Below are positions 33,801-41,958 of a stretch of DNA of 64,000 bases, one piece after another. The DNA lies in contig NZ_CP025096.1 in assembly GCF_002831565.1 (NCBI RefSeq), positions 6,749,014 to 6,813,013 on the forward strand, given 5' to 3'. This DNA comes from Spirosoma pollinicola (GTDB lineage: Bacteria > Bacteroidota > Bacteroidia > Cytophagales > Spirosomataceae). Position numbers and translations under genes: made by a program. Under the pieces are notes generated by a model. It searched no databases. It saw only the letters and a list, made by a program, of their open reading frames with translations, and was not told the DNA's origin. Every line of letters starts with the position of its first letter. Position 1 is the first letter of the stretch.

Positions 33801-35932
33801 CCAGAAAAGCCAACCTTACCTCAAAGTTGTTGAGGTTGCAAAGCGAGATGGATAAAAAGACGGATTCAGTGCCTCATTTTGGCAACATGGGTATCGATCA
33901 CCTGTTCGTCGATGAATCGCATCAGTTTAAAAATTTACAGTTTACCACCCGTCACAACCGGGTAGCCGGACTGGGTAATCCGGAAGGCAGCCAACGGGCT
34001 ACCAACCTGCTCTATGCGGTGCGGAGCATCCAGGAGCGGACGGGCAAGGACTTGGGCGCGACGTTCCTATCCGGTACGACCATTACCAATTCGCTGACAG
34101 AAATGTACCTGCTGTTTAAGTACTTGCGCCCAAAGGAAATGGCTCGGCAACACATTGATAATTTCGATGCCTGGGCAGCGGTCTACGCCAAGAAAACGTC
34201 GGATTACGAATACAGTGTTACCAATCAACTGCTGGTCAAAGAGCGTTTTCGCCATTTTATCAAAGTTCCCGAGCTGGCTCAATTTTATAGCCAGATCACG
34301 GATTATCGAACGGCGTCAATGGTGGGCCTCGACCGGCCTAAAGCGGTTGATGTGCTGATCAGCTTACCCCCTACGCCTGATCAGGCGGTTTTCAATAAAA
34401 AACTGATTGAGTTTGCCAAAACCGGCGACGGGACGATTCTGGACCGCGCGCCACTGTCCGAAAAAGAGAGCACGGCCAAAATGCTGATTGCGACCAATTA
34501 CGCCAAGAAAGCAGCCCTGGACATGCGTCTGATCGACCCAACGTTGGACGATCACCCCAGTAGCAAACTATCCCGCTGTGCTGCGTTGATCGCCAGCCAC
34601 TACCAGGAGAGCGCCCCCTATAAAGGCACGCAAATGGTGTTTTGTGATACCGGTACGTATAAACCAGGTAGCTCGTGGAATGCTTATAGCGCCCTACGGG
34701 ACAAATTAGTCCAGGAGTACGGCATTCCAGCGCACCAGATCCGGTTCGCTCAGGAGTGTAAAAATGACAAGGAACGGATTGCGCTCTGGGATAAGGCCAA
34801 TACGGGTGAGGTGCGGATACTTGTCGGTTCGACGGGGACGATGGGAACGGGCGTTAACGCGCAGAAGCGGGTCGTAGCCATGTACCACCTGGATATCCCC
34901 TGGAAACCTTCGGAACTTGACCAGCGCGTCGGACGTGGCTCCCGAACGGGCAACGTGGTGGCCCGCGATCACTTCAACAACGAAGTTAAAAACTACGTCT
35001 TCGCTACCGAGCAGTCGTTGGATAACTATAAATTCAATTTGCTGCACACGAAGGCCACGTTTATTGCTCAGATCAAGAGCGGATCAATGACGGGTCGTCG
35101 GTTGGACGAGGGTGCATTTGACGAGGCTACCGGCATGAATTTTTCGGAGTACGTGGCGATCTTGTCAGGCAATCAGGACTTGTTGCAAAAAGCCCGGCTG
35201 GAAAAGCAGATCACCGCTCTGGAGAGTGAACTGAAGCTATTTCAGAAGGAAGGCTATAAAGCAGGGTCGATGCTCACCGACGTAAGTAAATCGCTGGAAA
35301 AGGCGCTGAAAACGGCAACCTTACTTCAAACTGACTATGCCAGGCTAACGGCCGTAACGCAATTCGGACCCGACGGAAGTTTGCCCAATGCTACCAAGAT
35401 AACACGGACTAATACCCCTATCACTAAAGTCAAAGCCTTGGGAGAATACTTGGTTGAGTTGGATCGGCGAATAGATACCAAAGGCGGGGCCAAGCAGGTT
35501 GGAACGTTACACGGATTTGACTTGTACGTGCGAACCGATACAGGTTATAGCGTGAATGGGTTAATTGAGAAAGCCAATGCTTTTTTTGTCAAAAGCGACA
35601 ACTTGACCTACAGCTACAATAACGGCTATCTATCGGGTCATACCCCGGAGGTAGCGGCCCGGCAGTTCGTGCGGGGCCTGGAGAAAATACCGTCGCTTAT
35701 TCAACACCAGCAGGAGAAAATCGACAATCTGACCAATCAGCAAAAGTTATTGACTGACATTGCGGCAAAACCCTGGGGGAAAGGGGATAAACTTCAGGAA
35801 CTCAAATCGGAGTTGCGACAGGTCGAATCTCGTTTACAGTCGATTGGTCAGGAAAAAGAACCGGAAAAAACGAAACAAGCAGAAAAGACGACCGCCAAAA
35901 AGCATCAGGATCAAAGCCTAGAAATCACTTAG
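30872..35932 (+). CDS. giant N6-DNA-methyltransferase / SNF2-type helicase fusion
   Basis: 1686 residues in one frame. Methyltransferase: FYTPPQIVEQL, then motif I YLDPSAGTGIF (132-141) and motif IV ASNIPFGN (197-204) in place of NPPY. A linker of about 500 residues follows. Helicase: Walker A DHEVGTGKTLIM (about 845), DE-x-H box LFVDESHQFKN (about 1012), LSGTTITNSL, and motif VI in SELDQRVGRGSRTGN (about 1350). The tail is coiled coil and Lys-rich. Family knowledge: such fusions are typical of Bacteroidetes conjugative elements and resemble phage P1 DarB, which protects incoming DNA from restriction. An anti-restriction role here is inference. Confidence 0.85.
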   Translation: MAYNHRAHLAANLEALRLAFLVDQRSKSGNPVELTAEERNTLAAYSGFGALKSVLLPVENDTLWTTALDNQLRPGVQQLHKLLAEAAGDRAEDFLSGIRNNVMSGFYTPPQIVEQLGKGLASVMGSTPIQYLDPSAGTGIFPQAFAQGGLAIGSAQLIEKDPATALVLKALYPQYTVENKGFEESGRKLNDRFDLVASNIPFGNVAIWDEALANSKDKQRRGACARLHTYFSVKSVDCLREGGVAAILTTDALLNSPANEPVRQYLMKTCDLVSAVRLPHNLFTDFAGTSVGSDVILLQKRSGKTALTDQEKKFIRFSVSPAKTVVNELFIKGENIVATSQKLDTDQYGKAALIYEHQGGIDEIARQLGRYVGDDMARTFRQQSFEQHRMEPTIQRVQPSRAADRSATPLFVQGELFAMNVPAPALPRPLTLPLEDFHQPGSLIYQQGEVGRLASDLKTLETLPGQVDHSRLGAMLQIRDAYERLYRRETDSQQPQPELRLSLNTAYGAFITRYGAINEGKNAGLALLDPDGRSLLALENTDANKQFVRADIFNQPVSIQQAKVEQFTAQDALTACLSKLGRVDIEYLQELTKLTRPQLIKDLEGQIIYNPLEQQYQTPTTLVSGNVVEKLEAMEALAADPLAGPALKALREGQPTPISFDELDFNLGERWIPTEVYEQFAKNLFGSNVTVTYLPSTDEFSVDLPSWGYKNATITQQYAVQGQFRMYDGLTLMEYALYNTTPNINKEGPDGAKMLDNEATQLAATKIEQIRTAFVEWLPTQNPQLKQDLADRYNRLYNCFVKPQHDGTHQQFPDLNLKGLGIPGLYGSQKDVTWMLLQNGGGIADHEVGTGKTLIMTVASYEMKRLGLVNKPMILAMKANVNQIAETYRTAYPNAKLLYPGQDDFTPANRERFLNSIKNGAWDCIILTHDQFARIPQAPDVQQKVMRDELRNLEKDLKTIEKTGGTISKSLLKGLETRKANLTSKLLRLQSEMDKKTDSVPHFGNMGIDHLFVDESHQFKNLQFTTRHNRVAGLGNPEGSQRATNLLYAVRSIQERTGKDLGATFLSGTTITNSLTEMYLLFKYLRPKEMARQHIDNFDAWAAVYAKKTSDYEYSVTNQLLVKERFRHFIKVPELAQFYSQITDYRTASMVGLDRPKAVDVLISLPPTPDQAVFNKKLIEFAKTGDGTILDRAPLSEKESTAKMLIATNYAKKAALDMRLIDPTLDDHPSSKLSRCAALIASHYQESAPYKGTQMVFCDTGTYKPGSSWNAYSALRDKLVQEYGIPAHQIRFAQECKNDKERIALWDKANTGEVRILVGSTGTMGTGVNAQKRVVAMYHLDIPWKPSELDQRVGRGSRTGNVVARDHFNNEVKNYVFATEQSLDNYKFNLLHTKATFIAQIKSGSMTGRRLDEGAFDEATGMNFSEYVAILSGNQDLLQKARLEKQITALESELKLFQKEGYKAGSMLTDVSKSLEKALKTATLLQTDYARLTAVTQFGPDGSLPNATKITRTNTPITKVKALGEYLVELDRRIDTKGGAKQVGTLHGFDLYVRTDTGYSVNGLIEKANAFFVKSDNLTYSYNNGYLSGHTPEVAARQFVRGLEKIPSLIQHQQEKIDNLTNQQKLLTDIAAKPWGKGDKLQELKSELRQVESRLQSIGQEKEPEKTKQAEKTTAKKHQDQSLEIT

Positions 35933-36203
35933 CATTTTCTTCGCGCACCAAAATTGAGAGGCCCCTGGTTGGATGATTAATCAGATGCAAAATACCTCTT
36001 TGTTGAGTTTTTAAGTAAAGAACTTCCGTATGCTTACCAGACAGTAATCGGCAGATCTGTGGAGCCAATTCAGGTAAGACCATATCATTCTGAATGTCGA
36101 TGTAAGGATCGATTAAGGGTCGTAGTTGCTGAATCGTATACCGAGTACCGGCTAACGTATCTAAGGGGATGAAGGGCAGAGACTTAATTATGCGCGTTTT
36201 CAT
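35925..36203 (-). CDS. small hypothetical protein of the element
   Basis: A 92-residue protein from ATG at 36203 (MKTRIIKSLPFIPLDTLAGT). The longer frame up to 36281 crosses a strong terminator, so that start is rejected. It contains RYTIQQLRPLIDPYIDIQND and HTEVLYLKTQQRGILHLINH, a mixed alpha/beta pattern. No known family. Its end overlaps the convergent giant gene by 8 bases. Confidence 0.55.
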   Translation of the reverse strand: MKTRIIKSLPFIPLDTLAGTRYTIQQLRPLIDPYIDIQNDMVLPELAPQICRLLSGKHTEVLYLKTQQRGILHLINHPTRGLSILVREENAK

Positions 36204-36265
36204 TGAAGCAAAAGGGGGAAAACGGATTAGGGTTAAAAATAAGCTCAGTTCTGAATGATTTGGAA

Positions 36266-36296
36266 AAAAGCAGGCCGACATAATCGGCCTGCTTTT
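36266..36296 (-). terminator. strong bidirectional terminator
   Basis: Perfect 13-base arms AAAAGCAGGCCGA (36266-36278) and TCGGCCTGCTTTT (36284-36296), loop CATAA. On the minus strand it ends in a run of Ts and stops the leftward transcript after the membrane-protein gene at 36359. Confidence 0.9.
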
Positions 36297-36358
36297 CGCC
36301 GCGCGGGCGGCCCCGTTCTATCCACACCATAAGAAAGCTTCCTTCCTTAAGTTCTTAT

Positions 36359-36832
36359 TTACTTAGTTGAACTGGCAGGATGCCAGATTGTTGGTAACAC
36401 GACACCAGCGACAAAAGCAAAAATGAGCATACCTCGAATAAGAAGAATGTAAGCGGGTTCCACATTTTGAGTAACGGCCGTCAGCAAATACATCAATAGG
36501 CCACTGGTAACCGAACAACTCAGCAACTGAGGAGTCAATAGCTGGTTACGAGGGCTCAGTTTGATTAATTGATAAAAACAATACCAGAAGCCCCAGAGCC
36601 ATGCCCCATAGCGAACCGTTTCGATAACGATCAACGCGTAATAACCAGATGTATCGTCAGCGGGACTATCTAAGAATCCGTTCCAGAACCAACAAACAAT
36701 ATTGATCACTTGAACCAGTAATGAGGAAACAATAAATAAACACCAGAAACGCTGACCTGAGTGTGCAGGTATAATTCTATAAACCAAGGGTGATACCCAT
36801 TTAAAGAAAATCGTTTGTTCAAAAGGTTTCAT
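36359..36832 (-). CDS. membrane protein of the element, unknown function
   Basis: A 157-residue protein from ATG at 36832 (MKPFEQTIFFKWVSPLVYRI). Four predicted membrane segments: FWCLFIVSSLLVQVINIVCW, YYALIVIETVRYGAWLWGFW, SCSVTSGLLMYLLTAV and YILLIRGMLIFAFVAGVVL. No known family. It is the last gene of the leftward block before the terminator. A role in the conjugation apparatus or in surface exclusion is possible but unproven. Confidence 0.6.
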   Translation of the reverse strand: MKPFEQTIFFKWVSPLVYRIIPAHSGQRFWCLFIVSSLLVQVINIVCWFWNGFLDSPADDTSGYYALIVIETVRYGAWLWGFWYCFYQLIKLSPRNQLLTPQLLSCSVTSGLLMYLLTAVTQNVEPAYILLIRGMLIFAFVAGVVLPTIWHPASSTK

Positions 36833-37011
36833 AGTCTGAGAGTAGTTAGTAGTTAAAAATAGATTATTTATTTCAAAATAGATAGGCCAGCGAAAGCTAG
36901 TAAACCACATAGTATGACAAGATAAGTTTTCATAAATTAAGGGTTAAAAGCTACGAGCCTGCGGGTTATGAAACCCTATTTTGAAAATGGAAACGCTCAG
37001 AGGGTCTAGTT

Positions 37012-37335
37012 TTATAACTGCCGTTGAAACGTCCCAGGTCCAGACTCGCGGTTGAGTTGCTCGTAGTAGATCCGTTGCCAGAATTCCCGATGCCTGGCCA
37101 CGGCTGTAATAGGGTCAGCAGTTTTGTTCTTGATGAAATACTTTACCTCAGAAACAGGCTTATCACCCTTACATATGGGACAATAGTAAGTTTTGGTTTT
37201 CTCCGAGTGAGCACGTTTAGCTACACTAACACTACCGCAGCATTGACAAGCCAGGCGCGGAGTGGTGGGTAAGCTATTCAGCAAAGTTTCATCACTTTGC
37301 TCAAGGATGTTTTCACGGATCTGGGCAGCAGTCAT
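37012..37335 (-). CDS. small zinc-ribbon protein
   Basis: A 107-residue protein with a four-Cys zinc ribbon (C-Q-C-C-G then C-P-I-C-K). The block LLNSLPTTP...C..C...YYCPIC...Y...AVARHREFW matches the middle of the 407-residue protein encoded at 38489: LLNSLPYEL...C..C...HYCSVC...Y...AISRHRKYL. The two share one domain, so this is a duplicated or split piece. Its first four bases overlap the next small gene. Confidence 0.6.
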   Translation of the reverse strand: MTAAQIRENILEQSDETLLNSLPTTPRLACQCCGSVSVAKRAHSEKTKTYYCPICKGDKPVSEVKYFIKNKTADPITAVARHREFWQRIYYEQLNRESGPGTFQRQL

Positions 37336-37505
37336 AAGCGGCTAGGGGAAGTGTTAGTAATCAAACTGGATGATGGGGTACGGGAGCAGAAATGAACGAT
37401 AAATTCAGCAATCAGAAAACTAACAATGCATAGTGAAACCACAATCAAGACCAGGCTTAAAAGGGCCATCGGTAGCGATTTTCGCTTAAAGATGTTGAGT
37501 ACCAT
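37332..37505 (-). CDS. single-pass small membrane protein
   Basis: 57 residues from ATG at 37505 (MVLNIFKRKSLPMALLSLVL), with one strong membrane segment (ALLSLVLIVVSLCIVSFLIA) after a basic start. The stop overlaps the start of the zinc-ribbon gene (ATGA), which supports translation. No known family. Confidence 0.5.
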   Translation of the reverse strand: MVLNIFKRKSLPMALLSLVLIVVSLCIVSFLIAEFIVHFCSRTPSSSLITNTSPSRL

Positions 37506-37530
37506 AGCAGTAAGAAAGGGGTTGAAAGGT

Positions 37531-38427
37531 TCAAAATAATTCGGCTTCTTCCTCCGCCACCTTAATGCCATACACATCAGAGATTGGTTCAGAATCGGTG
37601 CATCGTTTAAAAAAGACTTCTTTATAAGGCATTAGCGATTGAGATAAATTATCGCCCACAGAAGTCAATAAACTATACTCTGCTGGAGTCAATTGCCAAA
37701 TTGACTGTACATCGAGCAGAAAGGGAGATCGTATAATTGTTCGATGGTCGAGCAGGAAAAGATTTGAAAACTGGAGTTGAAGGCGCTGTAAACGTTGTAA
37801 GTGAGATTCCTTGTCCGTCTCATCATAAAGATCGCTGGGATACAGCAGCCAGATTTCTATACCTAACTTACGGCCTACTTTCAGTAAATAATTCAAACTT
37901 TCCCACAAGGCAGAATTAGCAAGGGCATTAAACCAGTACTGTTCAAGAATCAGAACTCTGGTATTTTTAGTAGAGGGTAACTGAGCGATACGCTCCAATA
38001 AGTTGATTAGGAAGTTTACGAACTGACGCTCATCGTCGAGCGGTAAGATTGTCCACTTAATACCTACAGAAGCAAAGGGTTCTAAAAAAACGGCACCATA
38101 CTCGATCTTCTGAAAAGGCATCACCCGATTGTTCCACATAGCGGGGAGTTTCGTAGTAGGGTGTCCAAACCATATATCGGTGGGGTTAGTAGAAGCGTGT
38201 CCAAAAGAATATTTCCAATCCACAAACAGGACCGAGGCATAACGGTAGCCTTTTGAGAGCAGATATTTAGTCAGAAAACTAACGCCACGGCATGCATTTC
38301 CTCTAGCAATCAGTTTGTGGCCTTCGCATAAAACAGGCTTTTGAGTTACAGAGCCTCGTACGATAAGAGGTACACTCCGCAGCACACTGTTGTTACTGCC
38401 TGGGGCTGTTAATTGAAATGATGACAT
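37531..38427 (-). CDS. VirB4-like protein with altered ATPase motifs
   Basis: 298 residues. The order of features matches the C-terminal half of Bacteroidetes VirB4 (TraG): a loop at the Walker A position, here KLIARGNACRGVS (38-50) in place of GPSGSGKS; a Walker B position, here RVLILEQYW (157-164), where IIDEAW is usual, so Asp becomes Glu and Glu becomes Gln; then LNYLLKVGRKLGIEIWLLYP, as in TVRKYFGEAIVVTQ; and NLFLLDHRTI and QLTPAEYSLL, as in KILLDQ and LTEKEKSQIL. The protein is likely not an active ATPase. The VirB4 relation is my alignment by eye and needs profile confirmation. No N-terminal VirB4 domain is present. Confidence 0.45.
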   Translation of the reverse strand: MSSFQLTAPGSNNSVLRSVPLIVRGSVTQKPVLCEGHKLIARGNACRGVSFLTKYLLSKGYRYASVLFVDWKYSFGHASTNPTDIWFGHPTTKLPAMWNNRVMPFQKIEYGAVFLEPFASVGIKWTILPLDDERQFVNFLINLLERIAQLPSTKNTRVLILEQYWFNALANSALWESLNYLLKVGRKLGIEIWLLYPSDLYDETDKESHLQRLQRLQLQFSNLFLLDHRTIIRSPFLLDVQSIWQLTPAEYSLLTSVGDNLSQSLMPYKEVFFKRCTDSEPISDVYGIKVAEEEAELF

Positions 38428-38488
38428 AGTACTTTAATTAAGAGTTAGGAATATTAATGCTTATGTGAAATGCGCCTTCAGGAAGTTC

Positions 38489-39712
38489 CTAGCGTGACTT
38501 ATTCTCTACTCTTGGCCTCGCCAATGCTGCCAAATGGGTTAATTCGGACAAACGCTGATGATTAAAATATACGTCTTCACCCACCTTTATTCGGTCTAAT
38601 TCCTGCTGGGAAAGTCCTATCTGCTCAATGAATGATAGTTTGCCAGCTTCGACGGGGTCTGTAAAATGATCCAGTATTTTGCCATTTTCCAATACGTAGT
38701 GACAACTGCGGCTCAGATGGAACATACCGACCGCATCCGCATCAAGTTCTTTCGAACAAGTCAGATTGAAGTAGATATAAAAAGACGCGCTGTAAAGTAC
38801 CGAAGCCTGAACATGGGTAACAGCCTGATTCGCATTAATAAGCGAAATCATACGCTTTGCCTGAAAAACATAACCGCCCGTCGAGCAAAGCTGAATCTGT
38901 AGTTTAGTCGTTGGTTCTAAACCAACATGATCAGCATAATAAGCTTCGTACTTATTCGAAAGCGCTGTATAGGCTGATTCATCTATAGAATCGATGCTGA
39001 TAAAATAAGCTTTTCCCTTTAAATAAGGTGAAACGTGAAGCCGTTCCTGTCGGCGGAGGGCGTCGATTTTTTCGCTGCATCGGTCGGTTAGGTACTTGCG
39101 ATGACGGCTGATGGCCACCTGGGGACTACTCGTACGGGATTCATAGTAATAAGGTAGTGGACTTAACCAGACCCGCTTTCTACAGACGGAGCAGTAATGT
39201 TTACCTTCCTCATTTTGAGTCTTACGTTCGACTAAACTTTGATTCATACAATGGGGGCAGCCACTCACTAACTCATACGGCAAGCTATTGAGCAAATCCG
39301 TATCTGACAACGCTAAACGGGATAAAAAATGGGGTGTCGTAAAATCAGCAATACCAGCACTTGTTACCCAAGTGGACGAATGCAGATCAGGCGAATTTGT
39401 CAGTACATCATCCGTAGTAGGAACCTGGTCACTAGGCAGGGATGGTACCGTCTCAAAATTCCATACAGACAATGGTACAAGTAGTTCAGGCTCTGACGGT
39501 AAATCGGGCCGGGTAACTACATTGATTGGTTCTGCCAGTAAATCCGGTTCAGGCTCTAATGTCAACGGCTCTTCCTGATCTAGCAGGTAATCAGAACTTG
39601 AGTGAGCTTTGAGCTGAACCTGTTCTTCTTTAATATTTTTCTTGGCCTGATCAAACTTATCAATACGGAAAGGTAAGCCAAGATGGAAATGAAACATACG
39701 TGCGAAGTCCAT
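38489..39712 (-). CDS. zinc-ribbon protein fused to a ClpP-like serine protease domain
   Basis: 407 residues. Residues 1-130 are acidic, Pro/Glu-rich and probably disordered. Residues 135-210 form a four-Cys ribbon (Cys 152, 155, 174, 177). Residues 230-400 resemble ClpP: STGG (277-280, as ClpP NSPGG), then Ser 308 in LYSASFYIY, His 332 in GMFHLSR and Asp 380 in VGEDVYFNH. Spacings (28, 24 and 48 residues) almost equal those of ClpP (29, 25, 49). I infer an active or recently active serine protease. It lies between the VirD4-like and VirB4-like genes of the same operon. No such fusion is known to me. Confidence 0.6.
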   Translation of the reverse strand: MDFARMFHFHLGLPFRIDKFDQAKKNIKEEQVQLKAHSSSDYLLDQEEPLTLEPEPDLLAEPINVVTRPDLPSEPELLVPLSVWNFETVPSLPSDQVPTTDDVLTNSPDLHSSTWVTSAGIADFTTPHFLSRLALSDTDLLNSLPYELVSGCPHCMNQSLVERKTQNEEGKHYCSVCRKRVWLSPLPYYYESRTSSPQVAISRHRKYLTDRCSEKIDALRRQERLHVSPYLKGKAYFISIDSIDESAYTALSNKYEAYYADHVGLEPTTKLQIQLCSTGGYVFQAKRMISLINANQAVTHVQASVLYSASFYIYFNLTCSKELDADAVGMFHLSRSCHYVLENGKILDHFTDPVEAGKLSFIEQIGLSQQELDRIKVGEDVYFNHQRLSELTHLAALARPRVENKSR

Positions 39713-39811
39713 AGTATATCCAGTTTAATAATAACCTAAATTTTAGTTAGAAACCACTGTTAACGAATGCGCTAACTAAGCTGCCACCAATAAGTAATCC
39801 CGAAAATTCTG

Positions 39812-41119
39812 CTAGTTCCCTACTGTGAAAAGAGATTGAATTTGATTCTGAATAGCGATGACGTGCTCAAGCATGGCATCTGTAACAGGTGACTCTTCGG
39901 AGAGAGGGGCATAACCCACGAATAAGGGTTCATATCCGCGTATCGGATGTCCTTCGTTCCAACCCGTACCTAACCAGCCAGCGAATTCACCGTAATTCAA
40001 ATTCTGAAGTGTAGCCGGAGTTAACGTACCGCGCAAGGTGGGTACAGACGCGATAAATTCAGCCTCTTCCGGTAATAGTTGCCGACCGACCAGTATCGTA
40101 CCAAAGCAGGAGGTTGTAAACTCTATACGGGACTTATAAGCACTCAGCCTGGCTCCTGGCCCTACGTAATCAAAGGCAACGTATAAATGAATACGAAAGC
40201 CACGACCTGTAGCAATAACCGTATCAAGATAAGGGTACTCAAAAGATTGATAGGAGTCTATAACAACGGCCCGATGTGAATCTCCTGGGTGGTTACGCAA
40301 TAGTGTATGGCAGATAAAATCGGTATACAAGGCAAGCGTAGCTTTATGTTTAAGATCTTTAGCCTGCGATCTTACCAGTAACGTTTCGGGTAGCAGTGGC
40401 TCCTCGCTACGGGTAAAATCAAAGCCGTTAACGATAGGGTTACCCGGCGCTAAAATCCAGTACAAACCAGGTGTACCCCACATAGTAAAACAAATCTCTA
40501 CAGATGCTAACCGACCAATAATCTGCCCAATTTCTTTATTGCCACCGACCGCATCCAGTAAGTGTTGGAGAAACTGAGCAAAGCGAGGGATTGAAGCCAG
40601 TACAGATAATATACGTTCGTAGCCTTGCTTGGTAAATTCGATGAGATGCGGGATTGTACAAACATCTACGCTTAGTTGTTGACTGGCATTCTTTTCCGTT
40701 ACTGTGCGTAAATACCAGATAATAGCCGCTATATAATCAACGATTACCGAGTAGTAGAATCCCCCTTCCTGGTCATGGATGTTTGAACTGCCAAGCCCTA
40801 AATTTAAATGCAGTAGTTTAGCTATCCGAACGGCATCCGCAATGTCGGTTATACTTTTCCAGTCAATGGGATTAAAGCGATACGACTGATCGGCGTGATC
40901 AAGATCGATCAGATTGTGCTGGTCGTCAATAAAATAGTCAAGCTGTTCCGAGGGCATTGATCCCACGTAATACAGGTGTGCATTCGTAGAAAATTCAGTA
41001 AACATAAACTGCGTTAGCAGGGCATTCTTTGCCGAACCAGGCGAACCAATCAATAAAGTAGGCTGATTAGGTTGGTGACCACTTAATTGATTTAGGGGGT
41101 GATCTGTTTTAAGACTCAT
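39812..41119 (-). CDS. VirD4/TraG-like coupling protein with altered ATPase motifs
   Basis: 435 residues from ATG at 41119 (MSLKTDHPLNQLSGHQPNQP). Walker A position reads LLIGSPGSAKNALL (25-32), with Asn in place of Ser/Thr after the Lys. RFNPIDWKSITDIADAVRIA matches the FNPLD region of VirD4. Walker B position reads AVVIDSYQSFEYPYLDTVIA (286-302), with Asp kept but the catalytic Glu now Ser; ATGRGF follows as in the family. No N-terminal membrane segment is seen, unlike most coupling proteins. The relation is clear in order and pattern, but activity as a DNA pump is doubtful. Confidence 0.6.
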   Translation of the reverse strand: MSLKTDHPLNQLSGHQPNQPTLLIGSPGSAKNALLTQFMFTEFSTNAHLYYVGSMPSEQLDYFIDDQHNLIDLDHADQSYRFNPIDWKSITDIADAVRIAKLLHLNLGLGSSNIHDQEGGFYYSVIVDYIAAIIWYLRTVTEKNASQQLSVDVCTIPHLIEFTKQGYERILSVLASIPRFAQFLQHLLDAVGGNKEIGQIIGRLASVEICFTMWGTPGLYWILAPGNPIVNGFDFTRSEEPLLPETLLVRSQAKDLKHKATLALYTDFICHTLLRNHPGDSHRAVVIDSYQSFEYPYLDTVIATGRGFRIHLYVAFDYVGPGARLSAYKSRIEFTTSCFGTILVGRQLLPEEAEFIASVPTLRGTLTPATLQNLNYGEFAGWLGTGWNEGHPIRGYEPLFVGYAPLSEESPVTDAMLEHVIAIQNQIQSLFTVGN

Positions 41120-41207
41120 GGTATTACCATTCAAAAAGGTAAGACAACTGATAAAAGTCATTAAAGCTACTCGTCGTTATACGAGAAAAGTAAGTACCGC
41201 AATCACC

Positions 41208-41534
41208 TTATCGGTACTGCAATCGCTTAACTAATTGGACCAATGGGTTATCAAACGTATAGCGTTCTATCCAGGGGGCTATGGTCCAATTATACAGTAG
41301 AGAAGCGAATACAAACAAGACAAGTAAAATCAGCCACTCTTTCCTGGAAGTACCTGATTCCCTTGTCCGCTCCGTATAAACAGGCACTTGGCAGACTTGC
41401 TCTGGAGATGATTTTGTCGCTACCATGTCATGTATGGCTGTTAAGGGTAAGATGAAAAAGAGTTGCACTGATTTTTGGTCGGCCTCCATCAACCTATCCA
41501 GATCCGTCGCGGGAGACTTTTTGGGCGATTCCAT
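41208..41534 (-). CDS. single-pass membrane protein of the tra operon
   Basis: 108 residues: an acidic cytoplasmic start (MESPKKSPATDLDRLMEADQ), then one membrane segment near the C-terminus (WLILLVLFVFASLLYNWTIA). It follows traQ by one base and precedes the VirD4-like gene. It could anchor the VirD4-like protein, which itself lacks a membrane segment; that is inference. Confidence 0.6.
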   Translation of the reverse strand: MESPKKSPATDLDRLMEADQKSVQLFFILPLTAIHDMVATKSSPEQVCQVPVYTERTRESGTSRKEWLILLVLFVFASLLYNWTIAPWIERYTFDNPLVQLVKRLQYR

Positions 41535-41535
41535 A

Positions 41536-41958
41536 TCATTTGACAGCGGTTACAATGAAGGTTGTGTCTTTAGCTTGACCCAATGAATCAAAAACCCGAA
41601 ACGTCAGTTGATGAGCGCCTGAATCAGTCGGCATATACGTGAGCGTATCACTAAGTAATCGACTCATATTTGCTAGAACGACCGTTTTTCCACCGGGAAC
41701 GAGCACCTTGTTGTTAAGCCGCAATACACCCCGTACTGGCGCAGCTACCTGCCAGGAAAGTGTATACGAATTACCCAACGTGAGGTAATCCGGTTTAACA
41801 CCGAAGCCCACTGACGTTGGCTTTTGCCAGGGAATTGACCTAGGAAACGCATCCATTTCCAGCTGGAAAGGAAAACTACGCTGAATGTCGAGCGATTCGG
41901 TTTGACAGGCCGCCCCAACTAGTAGTAGGCCACAGGCCCAAAAGATTGACTTTTTCAT
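41536..41958 (-). CDS. traQ: TraQ-like conjugal transfer lipoprotein (DUF3872)
   Basis: 140 residues with a lipobox (LLLVGAAC, Cys 18). The N-terminal mature block ESLDIQRSFPFQLEMDAFPR matches the LDIQQxFPFxV pattern of Bacteroidetes TraQ, and a beta-rich body follows with SFxxxW-like strands. Overlaps traO by four bases (ATGA). Family knowledge: TraQ is a small periplasmic or outer-membrane part of the Bacteroidetes conjugation apparatus. Confidence 0.75.
   Translation of the reverse strand: MKKSIFWACGLLLVGAACQTESLDIQRSFPFQLEMDAFPRSIPWQKPTSVGFGVKPDYLTLGNSYTLSWQVAAPVRGVLRLNNKVLVPGGKTVVLANMSRLLSDTLTYMPTDSGAHQLTFRVFDSLGQAKDTTFIVTAVK

Noticed and set aside
36204..36281. Longer start for the 92-residue gene
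   Set aside because: The extra segment is the strong terminator at 36266-36296 and cannot be coding in the same transcript.
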